NCBI GenBank assembly: GCA_002309855.1
Contig: DBYD01000031.1
Coordinates: 1 to 64,000, forward strand
Direction: 5' to 3'
DNA: 64,000 nt
From: Bacteroidales bacterium UBA1195
GTDB lineage: Bacteria > Bacteroidota > Bacteroidia > Bacteroidales > WCHB1-69
Position numbers and translations under genes: made by a program. The stretch's first letter is position 1. Each line of letters opens with the position of its first letter. Below are positions 51,857 through 60,920 of the stretch, piece by piece. The notes under the pieces were generated by a model. The model did no database searches, was not told the DNA's origin, and worked only from the letters and a program-made list of their open reading frames with translations.

Positions 51857-52990
51857 ATGGGATACAAAATACCGCTTTTCAACCTGAATTTTGACGAACG
51901 TGAGGCGCAGGCCGCATACGACACCATCCGTTCGGGATGGATTTCCACAGGCCCGAAGAACGAACAGCTGGAACAGATGTTTGCGGAGATGTTGCGGGCG
52001 GGTCATGCCGTCAGCATGACAAACTGCACATCCGCGCTGCATTTGTGCTGCCTTGTCTGCGGTCTCGGACCGGGCGATGAGGTGCTTGTGCCATCACTTA
52101 CCTTTGCCGCTTCGGTGAACTGCATCCGCTATGTGGGGGCGACGCCCGTTTTTTGCGACATTGCCGGCCCCGACGACCTTAACATTGACCCGGAGTGGCT
52201 GGAGAAAAAAGTCACGCCAAGGACCAGGGCGGTCGTTGTGGTGCACATGGCGGGCTTTCCTGCGCGGATGGATGGAATCATGGCCGTCGCCCGCAGGCAC
52301 GGGCTCAAGGTGATTGAGGATGCCTGCCACGGTCCGCTGTCGGAGTACAGGGGTGAAAAACTTGGGACCATCGGCGACTGCGCCGCATTCAGCTTTTTCT
52401 CCAACAAAAATATCTCCACGGGAGAGGGCGGCATGTTTGTCACCAATGACGGGGAGATGGCGAAAAAGGCGCGTCTGCTGCGCTCGCACGGCATGACCAC
52501 CATGAGCTACCAGCGCGCCAGCGGCCATGCAACCTCATACGACATCCTTGAATTGGGCTACAACTACCGTATGGACGACATCCGCGCCGCAATCGCCATT
52601 GAACAGTTGAAAAAGCTGCCTGCGGATCTGGAGAGGCGTGTGGAGGTGCGCCGTCGCTATGTGGAGCGGCTGGCAGCTGTTGGGGATTTGGTGGTGCCGT
52701 TTGCAGGCAACCGTGAGTTTGTAAGCAACTACATAATGCCGGTTGTGCTGACCGGAGGCGATGCGGAGTATCGTGATTCCATAAGGGGGAAGATGCATGC
52801 TGCCGGCATTCAGACAAGCGTGCATTATCCGGCGGTGCACCGTTTTTCCGTTTACCGCGGTTTCCCGGCCACGCTGCCGCAGACGGAGTTTGTGACCGAC
52901 CATGAAATCACACTCCCGATGTATGCCGCCCTGACCGGGGAGCATGTTGATTTTATTGTTAAAACCCTTGATGATTCGCTCCATGGATAG
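51857..52990 (+). CDS. DegT/DnrJ/EryC1/StrS aminotransferase
   Basis: A 377-residue PLP-dependent sugar aminotransferase. Internal-aldimine Lys184 lies in FSNKNISTGEGG, with Asp155 (EDACHG) contacting the pyridine nitrogen and TSALHLC near the N-terminus. It would add an amino group to a keto-sugar nucleotide, most simply the product of the preceding dehydratase. It overlaps the next gene by 8 bases if ATG 52983 is used. Confidence 0.92.
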   Translation: MGYKIPLFNLNFDEREAQAAYDTIRSGWISTGPKNEQLEQMFAEMLRAGHAVSMTNCTSALHLCCLVCGLGPGDEVLVPSLTFAASVNCIRYVGATPVFCDIAGPDDLNIDPEWLEKKVTPRTRAVVVVHMAGFPARMDGIMAVARRHGLKVIEDACHGPLSEYRGEKLGTIGDCAAFSFFSNKNISTGEGGMFVTNDGEMAKKARLLRSHGMTTMSYQRASGHATSYDILELGYNYRMDDIRAAIAIEQLKKLPADLERRVEVRRRYVERLAAVGDLVVPFAGNREFVSNYIMPVVLTGGDAEYRDSIRGKMHAAGIQTSVHYPAVHRFSVYRGFPATLPQTEFVTDHEITLPMYAALTGEHVDFIVKTLDDSLHG

Positions 52991-54185
52991 GCGGTGTGTG
53001 CTTGTTTTCGGATGCGGTGTGCTGCAACGCTCCATGCTCCGTTGCGCAAGGCGGCTCGGTCTGTGCACCGTCGGCATTGACCCGTGCGCTGATGCCGTGG
53101 CACGGGATGAGGCTGATTTTTTTGAGGTGGTAGCCGGACAGGACTTTGACGGCACGATGGCCGTTGCCATGAAATACAATGTCTCCGCCATAGTCGCTGC
53201 GGCCACTGACAAGCCGTTGGTGATGATGGCGCGTGTGGCCGAAGCGCTGCATCTGCCGTTCATGTCATTGGAGACGGCCCAATGCTCCACGGACAAGTTC
53301 CGGATGAAACGGCGTTTTCAGGAAAACGGTGTGCCGTGCGCCCGCGGACGGCTGCTTGCCTGTGCGGATGATGCGGAGGGGCTTGCTTTTCCGCTTATTG
53401 TGAAGCCGCGCGACAATTCCGGAAGCCGTGGCGTGAAGCTTTGCCGTTCAAGGGAGGAATTGCAGGCCTGCCTGGATGAAGCCTTCCGGTATTCCCGTTT
53501 TGACACGGTGCTGGCGGAGGAGTTCATTTCCGGCAAGGAATACAGCGTCGAGGCGTTGCACGATGCCTCGGGAGGCTCGGAGGTTATACAGTTCACCGAA
53601 AAGTTTGTGACGCCATTCCCCTACAATGTTGAGCTGGGACACAGGCAGCCGGCGTTGCTGGAGAAACCTCGGCTGCAAGCCGTAGGTGAGCTGGTGGAGC
53701 GTATAGGGCGATGCTTGGGATTTGTCTGCTGCGCCTCACATACCGAACTTAAAATTAACGGGGATAAAATTACAATCATTGAAACCAGCCCCCGCACAGG
53801 CGGGGATTTCATCTCCTCGGACCTTGTGCCGCTTTCCACCGGAATATCTATGGAGGAGCAGCTGCTGCGGATGGCTTTGGGCGAAATCCCTGACACCCGG
53901 AGCGGTCGTAAGGAAAGGTCGTCCGGCATCTCCTTCTTCCATTTTCCGGAAGGGTGTGTGCGGCGTATCTCCCCACGTCTTGAGGAGCTTTCCTCCATGC
54001 CTGGTGTATGCCTGGTGGACTGGCAGCTGCGTGAGGGGGATTTGGTGCGGCCGGTTACCAACAGCCTGGAAAGGTACGGGTCGTACATAGTGGAGGCGGA
54101 GACCCGTGCGGAGCTTGACAGCCGCATGGACGCCTGTGAAAAGCTGGTTTGCAGTTGTGTTGAAATAGAATCGGACAAAGCATGA
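52983..54185 (+). CDS. ATP-grasp enzyme of unknown substrate
   Basis: A 400-residue ATP-grasp ligase. The N-terminal preATP-grasp Rossmann segment (CVLVFGCGVLQRSML) resembles carbamoyl-phosphate synthase and PurK/PurT; the ATP-grasp core has FPLIVKPRDNSGSRGVKL, EFISGKEYSVEAL and TIIETSPRTGGDF (metal-binding Glu). It probably forms an amide or ester bond using a carboxyl-phosphate intermediate. In this operon a sugar nucleotide is the likely acceptor, for example joining an amino acid to an amino sugar, but that is inference. ATG 52983 is chosen over 52944, which lies inside the aminotransferase gene. Confidence 0.85.
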   Translation: MDRRCVLVFGCGVLQRSMLRCARRLGLCTVGIDPCADAVARDEADFFEVVAGQDFDGTMAVAMKYNVSAIVAAATDKPLVMMARVAEALHLPFMSLETAQCSTDKFRMKRRFQENGVPCARGRLLACADDAEGLAFPLIVKPRDNSGSRGVKLCRSREELQACLDEAFRYSRFDTVLAEEFISGKEYSVEALHDASGGSEVIQFTEKFVTPFPYNVELGHRQPALLEKPRLQAVGELVERIGRCLGFVCCASHTELKINGDKITIIETSPRTGGDFISSDLVPLSTGISMEEQLLRMALGEIPDTRSGRKERSSGISFFHFPEGCVRRISPRLEELSSMPGVCLVDWQLREGDLVRPVTNSLERYGSYIVEAETRAELDSRMDACEKLVCSCVEIESDKA

Positions 54186-55195
54186 AGAAAATAGTTGTAT
54201 TTGGGGCTACAGGAAAGGTGGGCTGCTATACCGCCCTGCACCTGAAGGAGAAGGGGTATGATGTCATAGCCACCGGCAAAAGGGCGGACGACAACGGCTT
54301 TTTTGCAGACTACGGCATTACCTACCATTCCGTGGATATTCTGGATCCGGCCACCTTTGCGGTGTTGCCGCAGGAGGGGCTGTACGGCGTGGTGCACATG
54401 GCGGCGGTGCTGCCGGCCACCATGCGGGGGTATCATCCCAGAGAATATGTGGAATCAAACATTTACGGCACGTTGAATGTGCTGGACTATGCCGTCGCGG
54501 CAGGAATGCGCCGGTTGGTCTTCCCGAAATCCTGGGCTGACATAACCTACCTGTGCGGCAGCCTTAAGCCTATTCCGGCGGATGCGCCGGTCCGCTTTCC
54601 GCTGAATGACGACCATTCCATGTATGCCATCACCAAAAATGCGGCCTGTGACATTATTTGCCACTATGCGGCAAAATACGGGTTCGACTATACAATACTC
54701 CGATTCCCGAACATCTTCTGCTACCATCCAAACCCCACATACCATGTGGACGGTGTCAAACGCTGGACAGGTCAGCGTGCGATCATAGAGCAGGCCAAAA
54801 GGGGCGAACCAATCGAATTGTGGGGTGATCCCGAATGCGCCAGGGATGTCTTTTATGTGAAGGACTGCACGCAGATTATTGAAAAGGCCTTTTCGGTTCA
54901 GCAGGGCAGCGGACTGTACAATGTTGGGACAGGCAGGGTCGTGACCCGCCGTGAGCAGATTCAGGGCATCATCGACCTCTGGTCGCCCGAAGGGCATCCC
55001 TCCACCATTGTGGTGAACCGCGACAAGCCGGATTCCCCCTGCTATCTGCTTGACATTTCCACAACGGTGCGGGATTTGGGTTTTGTGCCGCATTACGATT
55101 ACATGACATACCTCAAGGATTTGAAACTGGAGATGGAACATAACCGTTTCCGGAAACTTTGGGGGAGTGAGGAGGACTATACGCAAGGCTTATGA
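54182..55195 (+). CDS. NAD-dependent epimerase/dehydratase (extended SDR)
   Basis: A 337-residue extended SDR. The cofactor motif GATGKVG is at 8-14, and the YAITK catalytic Tyr/Lys pair lies in SMYAITKNAACD; FPNIFCYHPN and NVGTGRVVTR match the sugar-binding end. It likely epimerises or dehydrates an NDP-sugar. It overlaps the ATP-grasp gene by 4 bases and the next gene by 4 bases (translational coupling). Confidence 0.88.
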   Translation: MKKIVVFGATGKVGCYTALHLKEKGYDVIATGKRADDNGFFADYGITYHSVDILDPATFAVLPQEGLYGVVHMAAVLPATMRGYHPREYVESNIYGTLNVLDYAVAAGMRRLVFPKSWADITYLCGSLKPIPADAPVRFPLNDDHSMYAITKNAACDIICHYAAKYGFDYTILRFPNIFCYHPNPTYHVDGVKRWTGQRAIIEQAKRGEPIELWGDPECARDVFYVKDCTQIIEKAFSVQQGSGLYNVGTGRVVTRREQIQGIIDLWSPEGHPSTIVVNRDKPDSPCYLLDISTTVRDLGFVPHYDYMTYLKDLKLEMEHNRFRKLWGSEEDYTQGL

Positions 55196-56247
55196 TACAG
55201 AAAATAATGGAACGGACGGTTCCGCTCTCCATCACCCTGCTTGAGGCGATGAAGCGGATGGACCGTCTTGGTGTGAAAATCCTGTTCGTCTTCACGGGCG
55301 AGCGGTTTGAGGGGCTGCTGACAATCGGCGACATACAGCGTGCGATTGTAAAGGGTCTCCCCATGGATGCGCCGGTTTCCGGCATTTTGGACAGGAACAA
55401 GATTTACGCATGGGAGGGCGATCCGGCGGAAACCGTCCGGGAAAAGATGCGGATGCTCCGCGCCGAGGCGATGCCCATCCTGGATGCGGAGGGTAACCTG
55501 AAGGATGTGTGGTTCTGGAGCGAGGTTTTCCTGAAAAACGAGGCTCCTGCCCGCGAACCGCTGGATTTGCCGGTGGTTGTCATGGCCGGAGGTAAGGGGA
55601 GCAGGCTGCGCCCGCTGACCAATGTGATTCCAAAACCGCTGGTACCAATTGGCGAAAAAACCATCCTGGAGGAGATTATGGACCAGTTTGAGGCCATCGG
55701 CTGCCGCAAGTTTTTCCTTTCTGTGCTGTACAAGCGTGATATGGTTCGTTTTTACCTTGAGCAGCTGGAACACCGTTACGATGTCACTTTTCTGGAGGAG
55801 GAGCGGCCGCTTGGGACGATAGGTAGTGTCTCCCAGCTGGCTGAAAGGATGGAGCGTCCCTTTTTCGTTTCAAATTGTGACATACTTATAGATCAGGACT
55901 ACCGCGATGTGTATGCCTACCATTGTGACAACCGGAACGACCTGACCATGGTGACGGCGGTGAAGACGCTGCGCATCCCATACGGAGTGGTGGAAACCGG
56001 TCCTGACGGGCTGATGACCGCCCTCCGGGAAAAGCCTGAAAATGCCTATCGCATCAATACCGGGGTGTACCTGATGAATCCGGAGCTGTTACGTGAAATC
56101 CCCACCGGCATCCATTACGATGTCACCGATCTGATGGAGCGGATACGACGCCGTGGCGGCCGCATAGGATGCTTTCCAGTGAGCGGGAATGCCTGGCGCG
56201 ACATGGGGGAGTGGGACGAATATCTTAAGATGATCCATGTGCGCTGA
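55192..56247 (+). CDS. CBS-domain nucleotidyltransferase (PtmE-like)
   Basis: A 351-residue protein with an N-terminal CBS pair (about residues 1-115) and a sugar-nucleotidyltransferase domain (about 124-345) with MAGGKGSRLRPLT, PKPLVPIGEK and FVSNCDIL. The same arrangement occurs in Campylobacter PtmE, which makes GDP-glucosamine for legionaminic acid. Here it would activate a (possibly amino-) sugar 1-phosphate; the CBS pair suggests allosteric regulation by nucleotides. Its end overlaps the next gene. Confidence 0.88.
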   Translation: MIQKIMERTVPLSITLLEAMKRMDRLGVKILFVFTGERFEGLLTIGDIQRAIVKGLPMDAPVSGILDRNKIYAWEGDPAETVREKMRMLRAEAMPILDAEGNLKDVWFWSEVFLKNEAPAREPLDLPVVVMAGGKGSRLRPLTNVIPKPLVPIGEKTILEEIMDQFEAIGCRKFFLSVLYKRDMVRFYLEQLEHRYDVTFLEEERPLGTIGSVSQLAERMERPFFVSNCDILIDQDYRDVYAYHCDNRNDLTMVTAVKTLRIPYGVVETGPDGLMTALREKPENAYRINTGVYLMNPELLREIPTGIHYDVTDLMERIRRRGGRIGCFPVSGNAWRDMGEWDEYLKMIHVR

Positions 56248-57415
56248 AATCTCATCAAAACCGATGCGGCTGCTGTTGGTGGTGGGGACCGCCAACGACA
56301 TCTTCATCTATAATATGGCACGGTGGCTGAAGGCCTCCATGGCTGTGGAAACAGATGTGTTCGAATGCTGTCCGTCACAACAGCAATCTTTTGGGAACAC
56401 ATATTACAACAGAGTTGTCCCGGCCGATTTGAGTTCATGGTATTATCGTCGGCCCTTTGCCTCTTTCACCAAAGACCTGGGTGTGCACCGTCAGTTGGTC
56501 CGTTTTCTTCATGGCAGGCATTATGATGTGATCCACTGCCATTGGATTTCAGCACCGGTGGTGCTGACCCGCACCTTGTCAAGGCATTGTGACAGACTTT
56601 TTGCCACCTTCTGGGGCGGAGAGCTTGAGCAGCAGCGTCTATTGCGTTCCCATGCCTGCTATTTGCGTCATCTCCATCGTTTTATCAAAACTGTTGATGT
56701 GGTGGTCAATTCGGAATCTTTTTATGAAAAGATCAGTGCCGCACTGCCGGACTTTCGTGGACAGTACCACATTGGGAATTTGGGATCGGCACCATTGGAG
56801 GAGCTGTACCGTCTGATGGAAAAGACGAATCGTGTGGAAGTGCGCAGGCAATGGGGGATAGCAGACGATATGGTTTCAGTACTTATCGGATACAGCGGTA
56901 AGGAGTTACACCAGCATTTGGAGGTGATAGACGCGTTTCGGTGTTATCCGGAAGGATGTGGGAAATACCATCTGCTGGCACCTATGACCCGCAGTGCCGA
57001 TCCGGCCTATGTCATGCAGGTGGAGAGGGCGCTGGCTGCTTCCGGATACCGGTATACGCTGATTCGGGACAGGTTTCTGTCCGATGTGGAGCAGGCCTCT
57101 TTGCGCTACGCAACGGATGTCGCTTTCCAAGCCTCCCGTTTTGACGGTTTTTCACGAAGCATTGTCGAATGCCTGTGCGCCCGTTCGCTGCTCATTTATG
57201 GGGAGTGGCTTTCCTATGATGCCTATTTGCGGGATTATGGTTTTTTCGCTCTGCCGATGGAAAGTGTGGAGCAAGGGGTGCGGAAGTTGTTGCAGATATC
57301 AAACCATTTGAATGATTACAGCGATAGTTTGGATTCCAATTCTGTACACGGCCGTTCCCGTTTCCTTTGGTCGGAATGTATCAAGGATTGGGTTGATGCG
57401 TACCAAACGGTGTGA
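56237..57415 (+). CDS. Glycosyltransferase (GT-B type)
   Basis: A 392-residue putative glycosyltransferase. RLLLVVGTANDIFIYNMARWL forms the first strand-loop; LFATFWGGELEQQR and the C-terminal DVAFQASRFDGFSRSIVECLC, with its conserved Glu, are GT-B-like. Sequence similarity to named families is weak. The start may instead be ATG 56264 (MRLLLVVG), just after the upstream stop; the longer start overlaps the nucleotidyltransferase gene by 11 bases. Confidence 0.72.
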   Translation: MCAEISSKPMRLLLVVGTANDIFIYNMARWLKASMAVETDVFECCPSQQQSFGNTYYNRVVPADLSSWYYRRPFASFTKDLGVHRQLVRFLHGRHYDVIHCHWISAPVVLTRTLSRHCDRLFATFWGGELEQQRLLRSHACYLRHLHRFIKTVDVVVNSESFYEKISAALPDFRGQYHIGNLGSAPLEELYRLMEKTNRVEVRRQWGIADDMVSVLIGYSGKELHQHLEVIDAFRCYPEGCGKYHLLAPMTRSADPAYVMQVERALAASGYRYTLIRDRFLSDVEQASLRYATDVAFQASRFDGFSRSIVECLCARSLLIYGEWLSYDAYLRDYGFFALPMESVEQGVRKLLQISNHLNDYSDSLDSNSVHGRSRFLWSECIKDWVDAYQTV

Positions 57416-57418
57416 AAA

Positions 57419-58714
57419 ATGAAACGTTTTTTCCGTGATTTTCTGATTTATGGAGTTGCCGGCATTTTGGGGAAAATTGCCGCTGTGCTGCTGATGCCGG
57501 TCTACACTGGCATCCTGACACAGGAGGAATACGGTGCTATGGCATTGATCCTATTGTGCTATGGTGTCATTAGCCTTTTTGCCAGTCTGAACATCCACTC
57601 GGGGATTGCCCGCGATTACTATGAACAGGATATCCAACGTACCGGATTGGTATCCACCGGATTCATTTCAATACTTACCATCTCATTGACGGTAGCTGTC
57701 CTGCTGGTTTGCAGCCGCCATTTTTGGATGGATAGTGTTATCGGTCTGGACCGGAAGTATGAATGGGCGTTTGTGGTCATGCTTTGTAGCGTGCCTTTCG
57801 GAAGTCTGCAGTCCTATTTGTTTTTGCTGACCCGTTTCCGGAAAAAGGCGTTGCTTTATGCGATTGGCACATTATCAAGTCTTTTCATACGTCTGGGCAT
57901 TTCCATTTATGGGGTGGTTTGTCTTCGGGCGGGCATTGTCAGTATATTTGTGGGCGGATTATGTGCGGAACTTTTCAGCATTATTTTTTTCGGTATCATC
58001 AATCGGGAACATTTGCGTTTAACTTTCCAATGGGACTATCTGAAACGTGCTCTTTTATATGCGGCTCCAACACTTCCGGCGATTTTGGCGGGATGGTTGG
58101 ACACCTCTGTCGGACAGGTTCTGATCAACAAATTCTTTTCAACGGAAGAATTGGGGATTTATGCAGTGGCGGTGAGTCTGGCCTCTGTGTTCACCCTGAT
58201 CAGTGAGGCGTTCAACAACATTTGGTCTCCCTATCTTTTTGAGAACTATCGGCGTGACGGGTTCTGGCGTGAGGTGCGCCGGCTGTTCACTGTGGTTGTC
58301 ATCGTTTTGGTGGCCATTAGTGCGCTGCTTTCATTGCTTTCAAAACCGATTGTGCTGATTTTAAGCACTCCTGCCTATATAGATGCTGCACGCTACCTGA
58401 CGCTGCTATGCCTGCCGATGTGCTTATACCTGCTTTTCCCGTTTGCCAGCGCGGGTGTATCCATTAGCCGCGACACCAAACATATAGGCATTGCCTACGT
58501 ATGCGGCACTGCGATGAACCTTCTGCTGCTTTTCCTTTCAATAAGGCATATTGGTATTGTGGCGGTTCCTCTTTGTCTGACCGTCTCCAGACTGACCGCT
58601 TATCTGTATCTCTATTCAGTTTCACGGAGGAAAACGGCCTACAGGCTGCCGAATGTGCTGCTGCTTCTGCTTGCGGTGGTGGTAATCTGCGGTTACCTTC
58701 TGCAAGTGGGGTGA
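57419..58714 (+). CDS. Wzx-type polysaccharide flippase
   Basis: A 431-residue MATE-like oligosaccharide flippase with about twelve hydrophobic segments and the start FLIYGVAGILGKIAAVLLMPVYTGIL, typical of the polysaccharide transporter family. It would turn lipid-linked repeat units across the inner membrane for the polymerase/ligase-like protein encoded at the head of this operon. It begins 3 bases after the upstream stop. Confidence 0.9.
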   Translation: MKRFFRDFLIYGVAGILGKIAAVLLMPVYTGILTQEEYGAMALILLCYGVISLFASLNIHSGIARDYYEQDIQRTGLVSTGFISILTISLTVAVLLVCSRHFWMDSVIGLDRKYEWAFVVMLCSVPFGSLQSYLFLLTRFRKKALLYAIGTLSSLFIRLGISIYGVVCLRAGIVSIFVGGLCAELFSIIFFGIINREHLRLTFQWDYLKRALLYAAPTLPAILAGWLDTSVGQVLINKFFSTEELGIYAVAVSLASVFTLISEAFNNIWSPYLFENYRRDGFWREVRRLFTVVVIVLVAISALLSLLSKPIVLILSTPAYIDAARYLTLLCLPMCLYLLFPFASAGVSISRDTKHIGIAYVCGTAMNLLLLFLSIRHIGIVAVPLCLTVSRLTAYLYLYSVSRRKTAYRLPNVLLLLLAVVVICGYLLQVG

Positions 58715-58749
58715 GATTTTTTTTTTTAAAATTAATAATAATAGTTCCT

Positions 58750-59700
58750 ATGCCGACAATCTCCATCATCATAACCGTTTACAACAAGGCGGAATATCTG
58801 CCGCGCTGTCTGGAAAGCTGCCTGAATCAGCAGGAGGTGCCTGCGGGCAGCTATGAGGTGATAGCCGTCGATGACGGTTCGACGGACGAATCCCCTGCAA
58901 TATTGGGGGAATATGTCGCAAAATGGCCCTTCCTGCGGGTCATAACACAGCCCAACGCCGGTCTTTCCGTGGCGCGTAACAACGGTGTGGCGGAGGCAAA
59001 GGGAGCCTATCTCTGGTTTGTGGACGCCGATGACCATATCGCTCCGGATGCGGTGAAAACTTTGCTGGCGCAGGAGTCCGCGATGCCGGATGTGGTGGCC
59101 TTCCGTGCTCAGACGGAAGGGGAGAAGGAGGAACGCAACCTGCTCCCGCCCGGAATGTATGCCGGTCAGGCACTGCTGCGGGGTAACCTGTTTGAGGATT
59201 GTGCCCCATTCTATCTGTTCCGCAAAGAATTTTTGCGGGACTGGCGTTTGAGTTTCTATCCGGGCATCTGCCACGAGGATGCGGAGTTCACACCCCGTAT
59301 GCTGTATGTGGCGTCGGAGGTGTCGGTTTGTGAGAAGGTGCTGTATCATGTCTTCCCGGCCCCGAACTCCTTGGGACGGCATCCGTCGTTGAAGCGGGCC
59401 TACGATCTGGTGACAGTGGCCGACTCTCTGGCTGATTTCTGCCAACAGCATCAGATGCGGCCGGAGGTGGCAGATGTTTTTTCTTTCCGGATATCCAAGG
59501 CGCTGAATAACGCCTTGAGCATTATAGTTATGTTTGACGACAATGAGCAGAAGTCCTTCGACAGCCACCTGTACGACCACAAGTATCTTTTCGGGGAGAT
59601 GGGAGGTTTGAAGAAATACCGTCTGGAAAGGGTGCTGTTCCGCCTTTTCCCGCAGCATGTCGTCGAGGTTTACCGTTACATGAAAGGAATCCGGTCATGA
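58750..59700 (+). CDS. Glycosyltransferase family 2
   Basis: A 316-residue GT-A enzyme starting PTISIIITVYNKAEYLPRCLESC, with DDGSTDES, SVARNNGVAEAKGAYLWFVDADD (DxD) and CHEDAEFTPRMLY, the acceptor/catalytic ED region. A longer upstream frame overlaps wzx and is unlikely. Its stop overlaps the next start (ATGA). Confidence 0.92.
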   Translation: MPTISIIITVYNKAEYLPRCLESCLNQQEVPAGSYEVIAVDDGSTDESPAILGEYVAKWPFLRVITQPNAGLSVARNNGVAEAKGAYLWFVDADDHIAPDAVKTLLAQESAMPDVVAFRAQTEGEKEERNLLPPGMYAGQALLRGNLFEDCAPFYLFRKEFLRDWRLSFYPGICHEDAEFTPRMLYVASEVSVCEKVLYHVFPAPNSLGRHPSLKRAYDLVTVADSLADFCQQHQMRPEVADVFSFRISKALNNALSIIVMFDDNEQKSFDSHLYDHKYLFGEMGGLKKYRLERVLFRLFPQHVVEVYRYMKGIRS

Positions 59701-60920
59701 AAATAGTTCATCTCTGTCTGACAACCATGTATGATACCGCGTATGCTTATCAGGACAACCTGTTGCCAAAATATCAGCGGAAAGAGGGACATGAGGTGAC
59801 GGTCATCACCACCATCTACCGGAGTAATGATCCGCAGACCGGACGTGTGCGGAAAAGTCCTTTGCGTAAGGAAATGACTGCAGAAGGGGTGAAGGTGCTG
59901 CGTCTGCTGCCTTCACTTCCAGAGCCGCTTAACCGCCATATTCATCTTTATCGGGGTCTTTATGCGACCTTGGAAAGGGAATCTCCGGATTTGCTTTTTG
60001 TCCACGGCCTTGCTTCGATTTCCTACCGTTGCCTGCTGCCCTATCATCGGAAACACAAGGGGATGCGCATTGTGTTTGATAACCATGGGGATCGTCTGAA
60101 CAGTTGCCGCAACCTTCTCTCATATTGGTATAGCCGCTATTTTCTCCGATGGTGTGTTACCCGGAGACTTGTCCGGATAGGAAGTGTTTTTTATGGTGTC
60201 ACACCTGCACGTTGTGATTTTTTGCGGGATATTTACGGTGTTCCGGAAAATAAAATTGACCTCTTGCTGATGGGTGCCGATGACGAGGCGGTGATTGCGG
60301 CTCGTGACGGCGGTTGGAGGGATCGTATTCGGACGGAGTATGCCATTTCACCTGAAGATGTGCTGGTGGTGACCGGCGGAAAGATAGACCGTCAGAAAAA
60401 TATCCACAATTTGGTCAAGGCGGTTGCGGAATCCAAATGTGAAAACTTGAAAATATTGGTTTTTGGTACAATTTCAGCGGAAATGAAACCGCTGTTTGAC
60501 GCTTTGGATGGCAATCGGGTGTTTCTTGTGGGTTGGGTGCCGTCAGAACAGGTGTACCGCTATTTTTATGCTGCAGACCTGGTGATGTTTCCTGGCCTGC
60601 ATTCGGTGCTGTGGGAGCAGGCGCTGGCCTGCAGGGTTCCATGCGGATTTAACCGATTGGACGGTTTTGGTCACGTGGAGGTTGCGGGTACATTCCGTTT
60701 GGAAGGCAATAGTGTGGAGTTTTACAGGAAAAAATTGGAGGAGTTGCTTTCGGATCCGGAGGGTCTGAATTCGTTGAAGGCTGCAGCGGATTCATCTGAA
60801 AGGGATAAGTTCCTTTACAGCCGCATTGCCGGCAAAGTGCTAAAAGATGTTGCAGGGTATGACAGCCTGCACAAAGTTGTCCGAAATGAAGAGACGAATA
60901 CATGTCATTTAAAACTATGA
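59697..60920 (+). CDS. Glycosyltransferase, GT4-like
   Basis: A 407-residue GT-B glycosyltransferase. KIVHLCLTTMYDTAYAYQDN opens it; VVTGGKIDRQKNIHNLVKAVAE and DLVMFPGLHSVLWEQALACRVP form the donor-binding half. It overlaps neighbours on both sides by 4 bases, which supports co-translation with the other transferases. Donor sugar unknown. Confidence 0.86.
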   Translation: MKIVHLCLTTMYDTAYAYQDNLLPKYQRKEGHEVTVITTIYRSNDPQTGRVRKSPLRKEMTAEGVKVLRLLPSLPEPLNRHIHLYRGLYATLERESPDLLFVHGLASISYRCLLPYHRKHKGMRIVFDNHGDRLNSCRNLLSYWYSRYFLRWCVTRRLVRIGSVFYGVTPARCDFLRDIYGVPENKIDLLLMGADDEAVIAARDGGWRDRIRTEYAISPEDVLVVTGGKIDRQKNIHNLVKAVAESKCENLKILVFGTISAEMKPLFDALDGNRVFLVGWVPSEQVYRYFYAADLVMFPGLHSVLWEQALACRVPCGFNRLDGFGHVEVAGTFRLEGNSVEFYRKKLEELLSDPEGLNSLKAAADSSERDKFLYSRIAGKVLKDVAGYDSLHKVVRNEETNTCHLKL

